Source: Lachnospiraceae bacterium
GTDB lineage: Bacteria > Bacillota > Clostridia > Lachnospirales > Lachnospiraceae
Assembly: GCA_016281605.1 (NCBI GenBank)
Contig: JAEEJA010000101.1
Coordinates: forward strand, 1 to 63,954
Reading direction: 5' to 3'
DNA: 63,954 bases
The translations under genes were made by a program, and so were the position numbers. The notes beneath the pieces are model-generated. The model did no database searches, had not been told where the DNA came from, and was given only the letters and a program-made list of their open reading frames with translations. Numbering within the stretch: the first letter of the stretch is position 1; each line of letters starts with the position of its first letter. Of the stretch, positions 37,111 to 45,290 are shown one piece after another.

Positions 37111-37341
37111 TTAAAGAATTTGGTCAAGACCAAGTTTAATGAGTGCGTCAATGCCGGCGATAACTAAACCAAGAATAACTGAAATAACGATAACAGTTGC
37201 TGTTTCCTTACCAGCTTCCTTCTTATCCGGCCAAACGATCTTCTTAAACTCTTTCTTGAAGCCATCTAAACGACTAGGCTTCTTAGAACCCTGATCGCTC
37301 TTCTTTGATTTGCTTTCTGCTTTTACTTCTGATTCGCTCAT
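37111..37341 (-). CDS. secE: Preprotein translocase subunit SecE
   Basis: The 76-residue SecE has a charged N-terminal third, the conserved FKKEFKKIVWPDKKEAGKET amphipathic segment and one membrane helix (about 49-70). It clamps SecY in the translocon. It sits between rpmG and nusG as usual. Confidence 0.97.
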   Translation of the reverse strand: MSESEVKAESKSKKSDQGSKKPSRLDGFKKEFKKIVWPDKKEAGKETATVIVISVILGLVIAGIDALIKLGLDQIL

Positions 37342-37382
37342 AAATAAAAATCCTTTCGCAAATTGCCTTTAGCAAATATCAA

Positions 37383-37532
37383 TTACTTGGTTTCTTTGTG
37401 TAATGTGTGTTTCTTGCAGAATCTGCAGTACTTTCTGATTTCCATCCTCTCAGGATGCTTTCTCTTTTCCTTAGTAGTATCATAATTACGCTGCTTGCAC
37501 TCTGTGCACGCTAATGTAATCTTTGTTCTCAC
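37383..37532 (-). CDS. rpmG: Ribosomal protein L33
   Basis: The 49-residue protein starts at a GTG (37532) preceded by GGAGGTGAGAAGC. It reads [19 protein letters not shown], then a Lys/Arg-rich middle and [16 protein letters not shown]. Two CxxC pairs (Cys9/Cys12 and Cys36/Cys39) form a zinc ribbon, the zinc-containing L33 type. It is the first gene of the rpmG-secE-nusG-rplK-rplA operon. Confidence 0.97.
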   Translation of the reverse strand: MRTKITLACTECKQRNYDTTKEKRKHPERMEIRKYCRFCKKHTLHKETK

Positions 37533-37615
37533 GCTTCTCACCTCCTATAGCATAAGTGACGTAAATATCGTCTTTTTGGCGCAAAAAAAAAAGACTTGTT
37601 ACTTTGCCGTCTTGT

Positions 37616-37644
37616 ACTATAGCATACGAATTTGAAAACGTCAA
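37616..37644 (-). promoter_or_regulatory. Promoter of the rpmG-secE-nusG-rplK-rplA operon
   Basis: On the minus strand TTGACG (37644-37639), a 17-base spacer and TATAGT (37621-37616) lie 84 bases before the rpmG GTG. It is a strong near-consensus promoter, as expected for ribosomal protein genes. Confidence 0.8.
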
Positions 37645-37665
37645 GTAAATTATTACTACTAATAC

Positions 37666-37694
37666 TTGACACATGGATTTCTGTGAATGATAAT
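37666..37694 (+). promoter_or_regulatory. cysE promoter
   Basis: TTGACA (37666-37671), a 17-base spacer and GATAAT (37689-37694) lie 43 bases before the chosen start. The -10 box covers the first codons of a longer frame beginning at 37687, which argues against that upstream start. Confidence 0.75.
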
Positions 37695-37737
37695 CATATA
37701 TGAATCTATCATCATTATAGTAGGAAGGAAGAATTCC

Positions 37738-38661
37738 ATGAAAAACATTTTAACGGATGAAAAACTAACTGAAATAACTAAACAGATAACAGATAATTAT
37801 AAATCAGACTGTCTTTACTGCGCAGAAAAGGGTAGTATGCCCAACCGCTCCGCAATTACACACATAATAATGATGCTGCGTCAGATTATGTTTCCGGGAT
37901 ACTTTGAAGAGGAGCATCTATCAACAGATACTTCCAGAACATATTTTGTAGGAAGCAAGCTGTTAGAGCTTCGCGACGCGCTTTACGGACAAATAAAAGC
38001 CGCATATACCTTTGATTCAGAAAAGGAGTACTCTGATGAAGAGCTTTCGTCAAAAGCTTCTTTTGTTTGTGATAACTTTTTATCTTCATTCGGTCGTATA
38101 CAGCAGCTTATCTTAAAGGATATTCAAGCTGCTTTCGATGGTGATCCTGCTGCGAAAACCAAAGAAGATATCATATATTGCTATCCGGGCTTACTTGCTA
38201 TCTTTGTTTACAGATTTGCCCATGTTCTGTACGAAATGAAGGTACCTTACATCCCACGTATTATGACAGAGTATGCGCATGGTCACACGGGTATAGATAT
38301 CAACCCCGGCGCAACCATTGGAGAATACTTTTTTATCGATCACGGCACGGGAGTTGTAATAGGCGAAACCACAATAATAGGGGACTACGTTAAGATTTAC
38401 CAGGGTGTAACACTGGGCGCTCTTTCAACCCGTTCGGGTCAGCTTTTACGTGATGTAAAACGCCACCCGACCATAGAGGATCACGTAACAGTTTACTCCA
38501 ATGCCTCTATACTGGGTGGCGAAACAATCATTGGCGAAGGCTCTGTAATCGGAGGCAATGCATTCATTACAGAATCAGTACCTCCAAACAGTCGCCTTAC
38601 TGCGAATAGTTCTATAAATATTGAACCTATTAAACAAAATAAACAAAAGTATTTTGATTAA
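37738..38661 (+). CDS. cysE: Serine O-acetyltransferase
   Basis: The enzyme makes O-acetylserine from serine and acetyl-CoA for cysteine synthesis. The 307-residue protein has a helical N-terminal region (1-190) and a left-handed beta-helix (DINPGATIGEYFFIDHGTGVVIGETTIIGDYVKIYQGVTLGA) with catalytic His in the FFIDHGTG loop. It is longer than the 170-220-residue bacilli type and resembles the long form of anaerobes. The start at 37738 was preferred because the promoter overlaps earlier codons. It ends five bases from the convergent surface-protein gene. Confidence 0.93.
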   Translation: MKNILTDEKLTEITKQITDNYKSDCLYCAEKGSMPNRSAITHIIMMLRQIMFPGYFEEEHLSTDTSRTYFVGSKLLELRDALYGQIKAAYTFDSEKEYSDEELSSKASFVCDNFLSSFGRIQQLILKDIQAAFDGDPAAKTKEDIIYCYPGLLAIFVYRFAHVLYEMKVPYIPRIMTEYAHGHTGIDINPGATIGEYFFIDHGTGVVIGETTIIGDYVKIYQGVTLGALSTRSGQLLRDVKRHPTIEDHVTVYSNASILGGETIIGEGSVIGGNAFITESVPPNSRLTANSSINIEPIKQNKQKYFD

Positions 38662-38666
38662 TGCGT

Positions 38667-41600
38667 TTAACTTACTGTTACATCAACCTTCTCTGCAATT
38701 CCATTGGCCGTATGAACCATGATATTACAGGTTCCTGCTCCTACGGCAGTTATCTTACCATCTTCAGTTACAGTGGCAACAGCAGTGTTGGTTGATATGT
38801 AACGGAATCTTTTTTCTACAGTGTCTTTGAAAACCTTCTTGGTCTTATCTTCTCTTGTAAGATTTGCTTTTATTTTCTTTGTTTTTCCTATCGCTAGTTT
38901 AACGCTGTTTTTCTTAACCTTCAGCTCCTTTGCGTTGGTGAATTTATTGTTTTCACCGGCAACACATGCCTTCAGTGTATCAACAAGCTTTTCGTAAACT
39001 CCGTTGTTTTCCTTCAAAGCAACTACATAAACACTAATTATCTTGGATGTATTTATCTTCTTACCATTTAATTTCTTTATAGTTGCCTTAGTCTTCTCAG
39101 GATTTTTGATTGTCTTAACCTTCACCTCATCCTTGCCATAGTAATTTGCATATATCTCATAGCAAGTAGCGCTGTCTATCCTGCCCCAGTTTACTTTAAG
39201 CTTCTTACCTTTCTGAGTAACTTTAAACTCTGAGTTTATTGCTATTGCGGCAGGAGAAACTACTATTCCCTTAATCGCTGTCGGTGTAGCTGTCTTATTA
39301 AAGTATGCTTCCGCTGTCTGCTGAGCCTTAGATATATCAATCTTCATCTCACTCTTATGAGGTATTATCTTAGTTCCCGCAGGAATAACAGTAGGTGTCG
39401 GCGCCTCTGTAACATCAGGTGAACCTGTTACTGCAGGTTCCTCTGTCACTACCGGTTCTTCGGTTACTACAGGTGTTTCGGTTACTATTGGAGTTGGGGT
39501 TACATCCGGATTTTTCCAATCCAGAAGAAATGATCTCGGATAGAAATCTTTTCCTGCCTTATCTCCCTCATATACATTTTTACCCATAATTCCAAGCTCT
39601 ACATAAAGAGATTCAGGGTCTGTTCCGGTTGGCAAGTATCCTGCCGTCACTTTAAGTTCAGGTCTGTCAGAAGTAGCTGTATTCCATATATCTCTCGCAC
39701 TTGTAGTGCAGCTTTTAGTAAAGAATGAATAGTAATTATTTTGGGAATTTGCCAGATATGCTCTCACATTGGCAAGTTCATCTGCTGTAAGCTCGATGGA
39801 GTAATAGTTATTAGGCATCTGCGAATCGTCTCTTCTAAACTGATTGTATATCTCTCTGTTTATGTCGAGACCTCCCTCTGACACTCCATTTATAGGATTA
39901 TGCTTAAATATAGCGGAGTATCCAATCATCACTTTAAGTACATCTATTAAGCTGTCAAATGTCTTGATTGCATCTACTTTCTCACCTGCCTTTGAAGCTT
40001 CTAACTGACTTACAAGCTCCTTAACACTATCCATATCTTTCAAAGCACTTCCACTGAGAGTTTTCAGCATCAGATTCATGTGCGTTTCCTCATAGCAGTA
40101 ATTGGAAAGTGTTATAGTCTCTCCTGCTCTCATATGTACCTTAGAAGGCTCTGAATATTGACCGTGATGAATCTCCTCTATGTACGATAATCTATCTTTC
40201 TCAAGTTCTATATCCTCACTGTAAAGGGCCGGATCTGAAGGATAATTATCCGGATGCTCTGTATAATCATTAAGTAAATCAAAGTAGGCATCTTCAGGTT
40301 TGTAGTAATTAAAGTAACTTACATCTAAATCAGTATCTTCGTAAGATGTAAAAGCCACAGCTCCATGTGCTATAAGCTGTTTTTTCACTATAGGTCTTGC
40401 GTATATGGTTAGTCTTCCTACTATTCTGTCACCGTCATAATCACCCAGCATTACCTTAGTGGTAGCAAAAACCTTATTATTACTTGAGCCTGCATAAGCA
40501 GTAACAAGCACAGCCTTTCCACCCTCAGGTATATCTCCGTCTACGGTTATTAGTCCATCATCATCAACCTTAACAAGGGGATCAGAGGATACATAAGTAA
40601 TGGTAGAATCGTAAACAGGTAAGTATTTATAAAATACACCTTCATACTCAGTTTTTGCTTCTAGCTTGTAGGTATCCTCCTTATTCTCTAAGTGTATGCC
40701 TCTTGGCATTCCCTTGATATAAGCCTTTTTAAATCTTACTTTTATATCCAGGTCTTTATCTGCAATTATCTTTTCATCTTTCCCGATTTCCTTGCCATTG
40801 CAGGTTATCTTTGAAATCACTTCACCGTTTCCGGTTGACCAATTAAAGTTAATTCTTATTTCAGAACCCTTCTTTACATAATAATCTGAATTAGGAATAT
40901 CCAAAAAATTCTCATCTACTATTGCGGTAAAATGTACTTTTTCATCAGTTGTCGAGTCATAAGTTATCTTTACCATATCAACCTTGGTTTCAAATACTTC
41001 GACCTCATATATTACGCCCAATTTCTGATTAAACTTATCATGTCCAAGCAAATACCACTTTCCGACTTCTGTAACCTTTATGGTTTTTTTACTATCATCC
41101 ATGAACTCGAAAGGCTCTTTACCCTCCTCCGGATCTACCACAGTCCACATAAGTCTATCGAGCTTTTTATCGGATGAATCAAGTAACTCAACATAATCAT
41201 CTACATTTAACTGATCACCTACAGCTACCTGTATATCTGTGCTTATCTTTGCTTTTACTGTCATTCCTTCATAGATAACTTTTAACCACGAAGTTTCATT
41301 TGGCATGGTAAATGTAAAAGCTTTTTCTTCTTTATCATAGTTAGTATCTGATAGTATAGATTCACCGTTTAAAAGGATGTCCTTAATAGAATTATCCCAG
41401 TTATACATGGATTCTTCGGACTTTATATATACTCTGGTACCCGGCTCTATAATATCTTTTTTATCAAGAACCGTCTCATTATCCCCATCTTTTATATAGA
41501 CATAAGCTTCAATTTCATTGAGAGATGTATTTACTATCTTTGTATTAAGATAAATATTATTATCTGTTTCTTCTATATCAACTTTTTCCGGAGCACTTAC

Positions 41601-42812
41601 GTAAACCCAGCCTGTTTCATCCTCGTAGCCTGCATCCGGCTCTTCAACACCATCAGCATTATTAAGATAATAACCCGGAAGTCTCTTGATTATATTATCT
41701 CTTACACCCCTAGGTGTATCCATAATTGCATATATACCGCTTCCTGTGGCATCAAGCTTATAAGCTGTGTCCTCTCCGTCTCTTGCGCCAAGTGCTGCAT
41801 TCCATGCTCTTAGTGCAACTGTAGCGCAGCTGTTTTTCATGATAGAGAAATTATTCAGATTTCCACCTAAAGCTTTGGTAAGTCTCTTAAGCTGATTCTC
41901 GGTAATTTCAATCTCATAGGTCACATTTTCATACTGATCCCACTCAAGCTTTTGGTTGTAAAGCTCCCTGTTAAAGCACACTCCACCTGATACACATCCA
42001 TTTAAAAGCTGTGTATAATCCATACCATTTTCACTAATTGTACTGGTAAAACGTGAAAATGCATCGGAGGAAATACCCGTTCCATTAAGATATCCCATCA
42101 TAAGCTCCACTACTGTAGTCTTACCGGTGGCTATTAAACTCTTAAACATAGTACTGTTGGTTATAGCTCCAAGGGCAGCCTGAGAAACAGAAAGATCAAA
42201 ACCACGGTACATACCGATGGTTACTATTTCTCCTCTGTCGAGAGTTATACTTTTCATATTCATATCATACGTGAAGTATTTCTCTGTATCACTGCCTGTG
42301 TGATTAGAACCATTAGATATATCTTTTCTTATGTCTTTATAATACTGACCTGATATCTCATAGCCCGCATAGAGGTCGTCTACGTTGATTGTCACATTAT
42401 CCTTATAAGAGGTAAAGAGCAGATATACATGTCCGTCATAGAACTGCATGGAATCGTTATAACGTGCTAAAAGCTTAAGCTTTCCAACAACCTCAGAACC
42501 GTCTTCATAATCACTTACATTTACTGTGTAGGTATCATCCTCTTCCTGTCCTATCTTAATAGTTACAGTTCCGCTTTTTAGAGCATTTAAGCTACCGCTT
42601 TCATCAACCCATGCTATGGAAGGATTACTTGTAATTGCAGCCTTACTCGTTACGTTAAAATCCTTTATTACATCACCCTCTATCATGTTGATTACATTAT
42701 TATGCGCCCGTGCTAGCGTATAATCACTAATCAAAGCATAAATTGGCACGAAAAACACAAGTATACTAAATAATAAGAATGACAATAAATAATGTCTTTT
42801 GTTTTTTTCCAT
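38667..42812 (-). CDS. Large secreted protein with duplicated Cys/His domain and Ig-like modules
   Basis: The 1381-residue protein has an N-terminal hydrophobic signal/anchor (about 9-28) and a first Ig-like segment (about 62-100). Two related domains follow. The first has DGHVYLLFTSYKDN with His128 and NSCATVALRAWN with Cys329. The second has HGAVAFTSYEDTD with His816 and KSCTTSARDIWN with Cys1035. A His followed far downstream by a Cys before a helix suggests a circularly permuted papain-like (NlpC/P60, LRAT or DUF4105-type) fold. Beta-rich modules separate them, a Pro/Val/Thr/Glu linker (about 1115-1145) follows, then a fibronectin-like and a C-terminal BIG2 domain. It is probably surface-exposed and may act on peptidoglycan, lipid or protein; the function is unknown. 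Confidence 0.75.
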   Translation of the reverse strand: MEKNKRHYLLSFLLFSILVFFVPIYALISDYTLARAHNNVINMIEGDVIKDFNVTSKAAITSNPSIAWVDESGSLNALKSGTVTIKIGQEEDDTYTVNVSDYEDGSEVVGKLKLLARYNDSMQFYDGHVYLLFTSYKDNVTINVDDLYAGYEISGQYYKDIRKDISNGSNHTGSDTEKYFTYDMNMKSITLDRGEIVTIGMYRGFDLSVSQAALGAITNSTMFKSLIATGKTTVVELMMGYLNGTGISSDAFSRFTSTISENGMDYTQLLNGCVSGGVCFNRELYNQKLEWDQYENVTYEIEITENQLKRLTKALGGNLNNFSIMKNSCATVALRAWNAALGARDGEDTAYKLDATGSGIYAIMDTPRGVRDNIIKRLPGYYLNNADGVEEPDAGYEDETGWVYVSAPEKVDIEETDNNIYLNTKIVNTSLNEIEAYVYIKDGDNETVLDKKDIIEPGTRVYIKSEESMYNWDNSIKDILLNGESILSDTNYDKEEKAFTFTMPNETSWLKVIYEGMTVKAKISTDIQVAVGDQLNVDDYVELLDSSDKKLDRLMWTVVDPEEGKEPFEFMDDSKKTIKVTEVGKWYLLGHDKFNQKLGVIYEVEVFETKVDMVKITYDSTTDEKVHFTAIVDENFLDIPNSDYYVKKGSEIRINFNWSTGNGEVISKITCNGKEIGKDEKIIADKDLDIKVRFKKAYIKGMPRGIHLENKEDTYKLEAKTEYEGVFYKYLPVYDSTITYVSSDPLVKVDDDGLITVDGDIPEGGKAVLVTAYAGSSNNKVFATTKVMLGDYDGDRIVGRLTIYARPIVKKQLIAHGAVAFTSYEDTDLDVSYFNYYKPEDAYFDLLNDYTEHPDNYPSDPALYSEDIELEKDRLSYIEEIHHGQYSEPSKVHMRAGETITLSNYCYEETHMNLMLKTLSGSALKDMDSVKELVSQLEASKAGEKVDAIKTFDSLIDVLKVMIGYSAIFKHNPINGVSEGGLDINREIYNQFRRDDSQMPNNYYSIELTADELANVRAYLANSQNNYYSFFTKSCTTSARDIWNTATSDRPELKVTAGYLPTGTDPESLYVELGIMGKNVYEGDKAGKDFYPRSFLLDWKNPDVTPTPIVTETPVVTEEPVVTEEPAVTGSPDVTEAPTPTVIPAGTKIIPHKSEMKIDISKAQQTAEAYFNKTATPTAIKGIVVSPAAIAINSEFKVTQKGKKLKVNWGRIDSATCYEIYANYYGKDEVKVKTIKNPEKTKATIKKLNGKKINTSKIISVYVVALKENNGVYEKLVDTLKACVAGENNKFTNAKELKVKKNSVKLAIGKTKKIKANLTREDKTKKVFKDTVEKRFRYISTNTAVATVTEDGKITAVGAGTCNIMVHTANGIAEKVDVTVS

Positions 42813-42848
42813 CCTTTTTCCTCCGTTAAACTATGTGCAAATTAACAC

Positions 42849-43421
42849 TTAATTCTTACCTCTTCTCCTAAGACTAACAGGTACGAATTCCATCGTTCCG
42901 TCATTTTTTACATTCATAACAAGGTATGTTGCCATACCATCATACTGACGCGGTCTGGATATACTTCCCGGATTTACTATAGTTACGCCTGTTTCCTCAT
43001 CTTTATAGTAATACGGTACATGAGTATGTCCAACCATCAGAACTTCAACCTTATTTTCCAAAGCGGTCATTATCATATCCGCGATAGAATACTCACCTAA
43101 AAAGCTTGATCCGTGTGTTATCAGTATATCATGCCCTTTGATTTTAAGCTTAGTCATCTTAGGAAGCCTGCTGTCGTAATCGCAATTTCCCTTCACTGCT
43201 ATAAAGGGGACTTCTGTTCGAGTAGCAATCACCTCAGGCTGACACTCAAAATCACCAAGATGAATCATTAGATCCATATAATTATCTAATTTTTTAATGA
43301 CCTTAAAAAGATTTTTGTGGATAGAATGACTGTCGCTTACTATAAGTACTTTCTTTATTTCCTTATCCGCAAAATCCACCTCATTAGCCATTATCAGATT
43401 TGGAGGCATTTCAATTTTCAT
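42849..43421 (-). CDS. YfcE/MJ0936-type metallophosphoesterase
   Basis: The 190-residue phosphodiesterase has the calcineurin-like motifs VSDSHS, HLGDFE, KGNCDYDSR, THGSS and VGHTHVPYY, which bind two metals. Members hydrolyse small phosphodiesters. The ATG overlaps the rdgB stop as ATGA, the usual clostridial pairing. Confidence 0.9.
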   Translation of the reverse strand: MKIEMPPNLIMANEVDFADKEIKKVLIVSDSHSIHKNLFKVIKKLDNYMDLMIHLGDFECQPEVIATRTEVPFIAVKGNCDYDSRLPKMTKLKIKGHDILITHGSSFLGEYSIADMIMTALENKVEVLMVGHTHVPYYYKDEETGVTIVNPGSISRPRQYDGMATYLVMNVKNDGTMEFVPVSLRRRGKN

Positions 43422-44020
43422 AATACTAATCCTTCTTGCTTTAGTTTCTCGTACATAGCTGTGAGAGCGCGACCTCTGTGACTTATCTCATTCTTATCCT
43501 CAGCAGATATTTCTGCGGTGGTCATCCCTCTTTCAGGAAGGTAGAAAATTGGATCGTAGCCAAATCCATTCTCTCCCTTTATCTCAAACCCGATTTGTCC
43601 TTCTATAACTCCTTCAGTGGTTATAACCTTTCCATCAGGCCATGCAACCGCACAAGCGCAAACGAACCTTGCACTTCTCTCGTCACCCTCTAAACCGGCC
43701 AACTTGTCGATTATGTATTGATTTTTATAATCATAAGAAGTATCTCTGCCTAAGTATCTAGCAGAATATATACCCGGCTCACCTCCGAGAGCATCCACTA
43801 CCAGTCCTGAATCATCTGCAAGTACAGGAACTCCCGCAACCTTAGCTATGGTTAAGGCCTTTTTAATAGCATTTTCCTCAAATGTCTTGCCATCTTCTAT
43901 AATCTCAACATTTTCCAATCCTTCATCCTTAAGGCATGTGAGAGTAACATTATCTGAACCCAGGATTTCTCTCATTTCTCTGAGCTTATTCATATTTCCT
44001 GTTGCAACTATTATCTTCAT
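43418..44020 (-). CDS. rdgB: XTP/dITP diphosphatase
   Basis: The 200-residue Ham1-family pyrophosphatase cleans out non-canonical purine nucleotides. It has VATGNMNKLREMREIL, the DDSGLVVDALGGEPGIYSARY core (catalytic Asp) and SHRGRALTAM near the end. It lies 20 bases after the PaaK-type gene and overlaps the phosphodiesterase gene. Confidence 0.96.
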   Translation of the reverse strand: MKIIVATGNMNKLREMREILGSDNVTLTCLKDEGLENVEIIEDGKTFEENAIKKALTIAKVAGVPVLADDSGLVVDALGGEPGIYSARYLGRDTSYDYKNQYIIDKLAGLEGDERSARFVCACAVAWPDGKVITTEGVIEGQIGFEIKGENGFGYDPIFYLPERGMTTAEISAEDKNEISHRGRALTAMYEKLKQEGLVL

Positions 44021-44040
44021 ATTATCTTATTCTCCGTATC

Positions 44041-45276
44041 CTATTGATATCTCTCATCTATTACTCGTTTACTCTTCTTCTCGCTTCTTGGAAGAACTCC
44101 TAACTCAACTACCTTAACTATCGGTGTAAATCCAATACGAGACTTAACTTTTTCTGCTACCTTCTTCGCCATCTCTACAAAATCCCTTGTTCCGTCTGTT
44201 TCGATGTAAAGACGCATGGTATCACGACCCTCAAGGTGAGATATACGAATCTGATATTCACTGGAAAGCTCAGGAAATGTAGCGATAACCTCTTCAATCT
44301 GCTTAGGAAATACATTGACACCCTTAATCTTTATCATGTCATCACTTCTTCCCGCAATTACATCTATTCGCGGATAACTGCATCCACACGGACACTCACC
44401 CGGTATTATACGGCTGATATCGTGTGTACGATATCTGATAAGAGGTGCACCCTCCTTAACAAGAGTTGACAGAACAATCTCGCCCCACTCTCCATCTTCT
44501 ACATTCTTTCCTGTTTCAGGGTCAATTATCTCGATATATACATAATCATCCCAGATATGCATACCTGTATCATACTGACAATTTATGCCGATACCGGGAC
44601 CATAAATCTCCGTAAGACCATATATATCGTAAAGCTCGATACCAAGCTCTGTTTTTATACGCTGTCTCATCTTCTCACCCCAGCGCTCAGAGCCTATAAC
44701 TCCCTTCTTGAGGTGTATCTTATCTCCGATTCCTCTCTTTTCTATCTCCTCTGCAAGTAAAAGAGCATAGGAAGATGTGGCGCAAAGAACCGTAGACTTT
44801 AAGTCCATCATCATCTGAAGCTGCTTGTCAGTATTACCGGGTCCCATAGGAACAGCCATAGCGCCTAACTTTTCACATCCATTTTGGAATCCTATTCCCG
44901 CAGTCCAGAGGCCATAACCCGGAGTTATATGAATCCTGTCTTTGTTGGTAATTCCTGCAAATTCGTAGCAACGCTTAAACATCTCTCCCCAGTCATCTAC
45001 ATCCTTTGCTGTATAAGGGATTATAACAGGGGTTCCTGTAGTTCCTGATGATGAATGTATACGTACTACATCCTTTTCCGGAACTGCCATGAGTCCAAGT
45101 GGATATGCATCTCTTAAATCCTGCTTTTGTGAAAATGGAAGATTCTCAAAATCCTGGGCGCTATTTATACCCGTTATTCCCTCCTCCTTAAGCTTCTGTC
45201 CATAAAAATTATTTGATTCTATAAGTCTTTTTATCTGCTTATCAATAAGTTCTATTTGTTTTTCATTAATTTTCAT
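44041..45276 (-). CDS. paaK: Phenylacetate-CoA ligase (PaaK type)
   Basis: The 411-residue AMP-forming ligase has the P-loop SSGTTGTPVIIPYT (about 75-88), YGLTEIYGPGIG, the hinge AGRSDDMIKIKGVNVFPKQIEE and a C-terminal EKKSKRVID lysine motif. PaaK joins arylacetates to CoA. It is encoded right after an indolepyruvate oxidoreductase (14-base gap), so here it probably runs in reverse, releasing arylacetate and making ATP from AMP and pyrophosphate; the direction is inferred. It is slightly shorter than aerobic PaaK (about 430-440). Confidence 0.92.
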   Translation of the reverse strand: MKINEKQIELIDKQIKRLIESNNFYGQKLKEEGITGINSAQDFENLPFSQKQDLRDAYPLGLMAVPEKDVVRIHSSSGTTGTPVIIPYTAKDVDDWGEMFKRCYEFAGITNKDRIHITPGYGLWTAGIGFQNGCEKLGAMAVPMGPGNTDKQLQMMMDLKSTVLCATSSYALLLAEEIEKRGIGDKIHLKKGVIGSERWGEKMRQRIKTELGIELYDIYGLTEIYGPGIGINCQYDTGMHIWDDYVYIEIIDPETGKNVEDGEWGEIVLSTLVKEGAPLIRYRTHDISRIIPGECPCGCSYPRIDVIAGRSDDMIKIKGVNVFPKQIEEVIATFPELSSEYQIRISHLEGRDTMRLYIETDGTRDFVEMAKKVAEKVKSRIGFTPIVKVVELGVLPRSEKKSKRVIDERYQ

Positions 45277-45290
45277 AATTTTCTCCGTTT

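Noticed and set aside
37583..37613. Attenuator hairpin plus T-run in the rpmG leader
   Set aside because: The 5-bp stem begins almost at the expected transcript start, so the RNA would be only about 20-30 bases long; too weak to claim.
41140..41200. Frameshift in the 1381-residue gene
   Set aside because: The frame is open from signal sequence to the last Ig-like module with consistent domain order; no break is needed.
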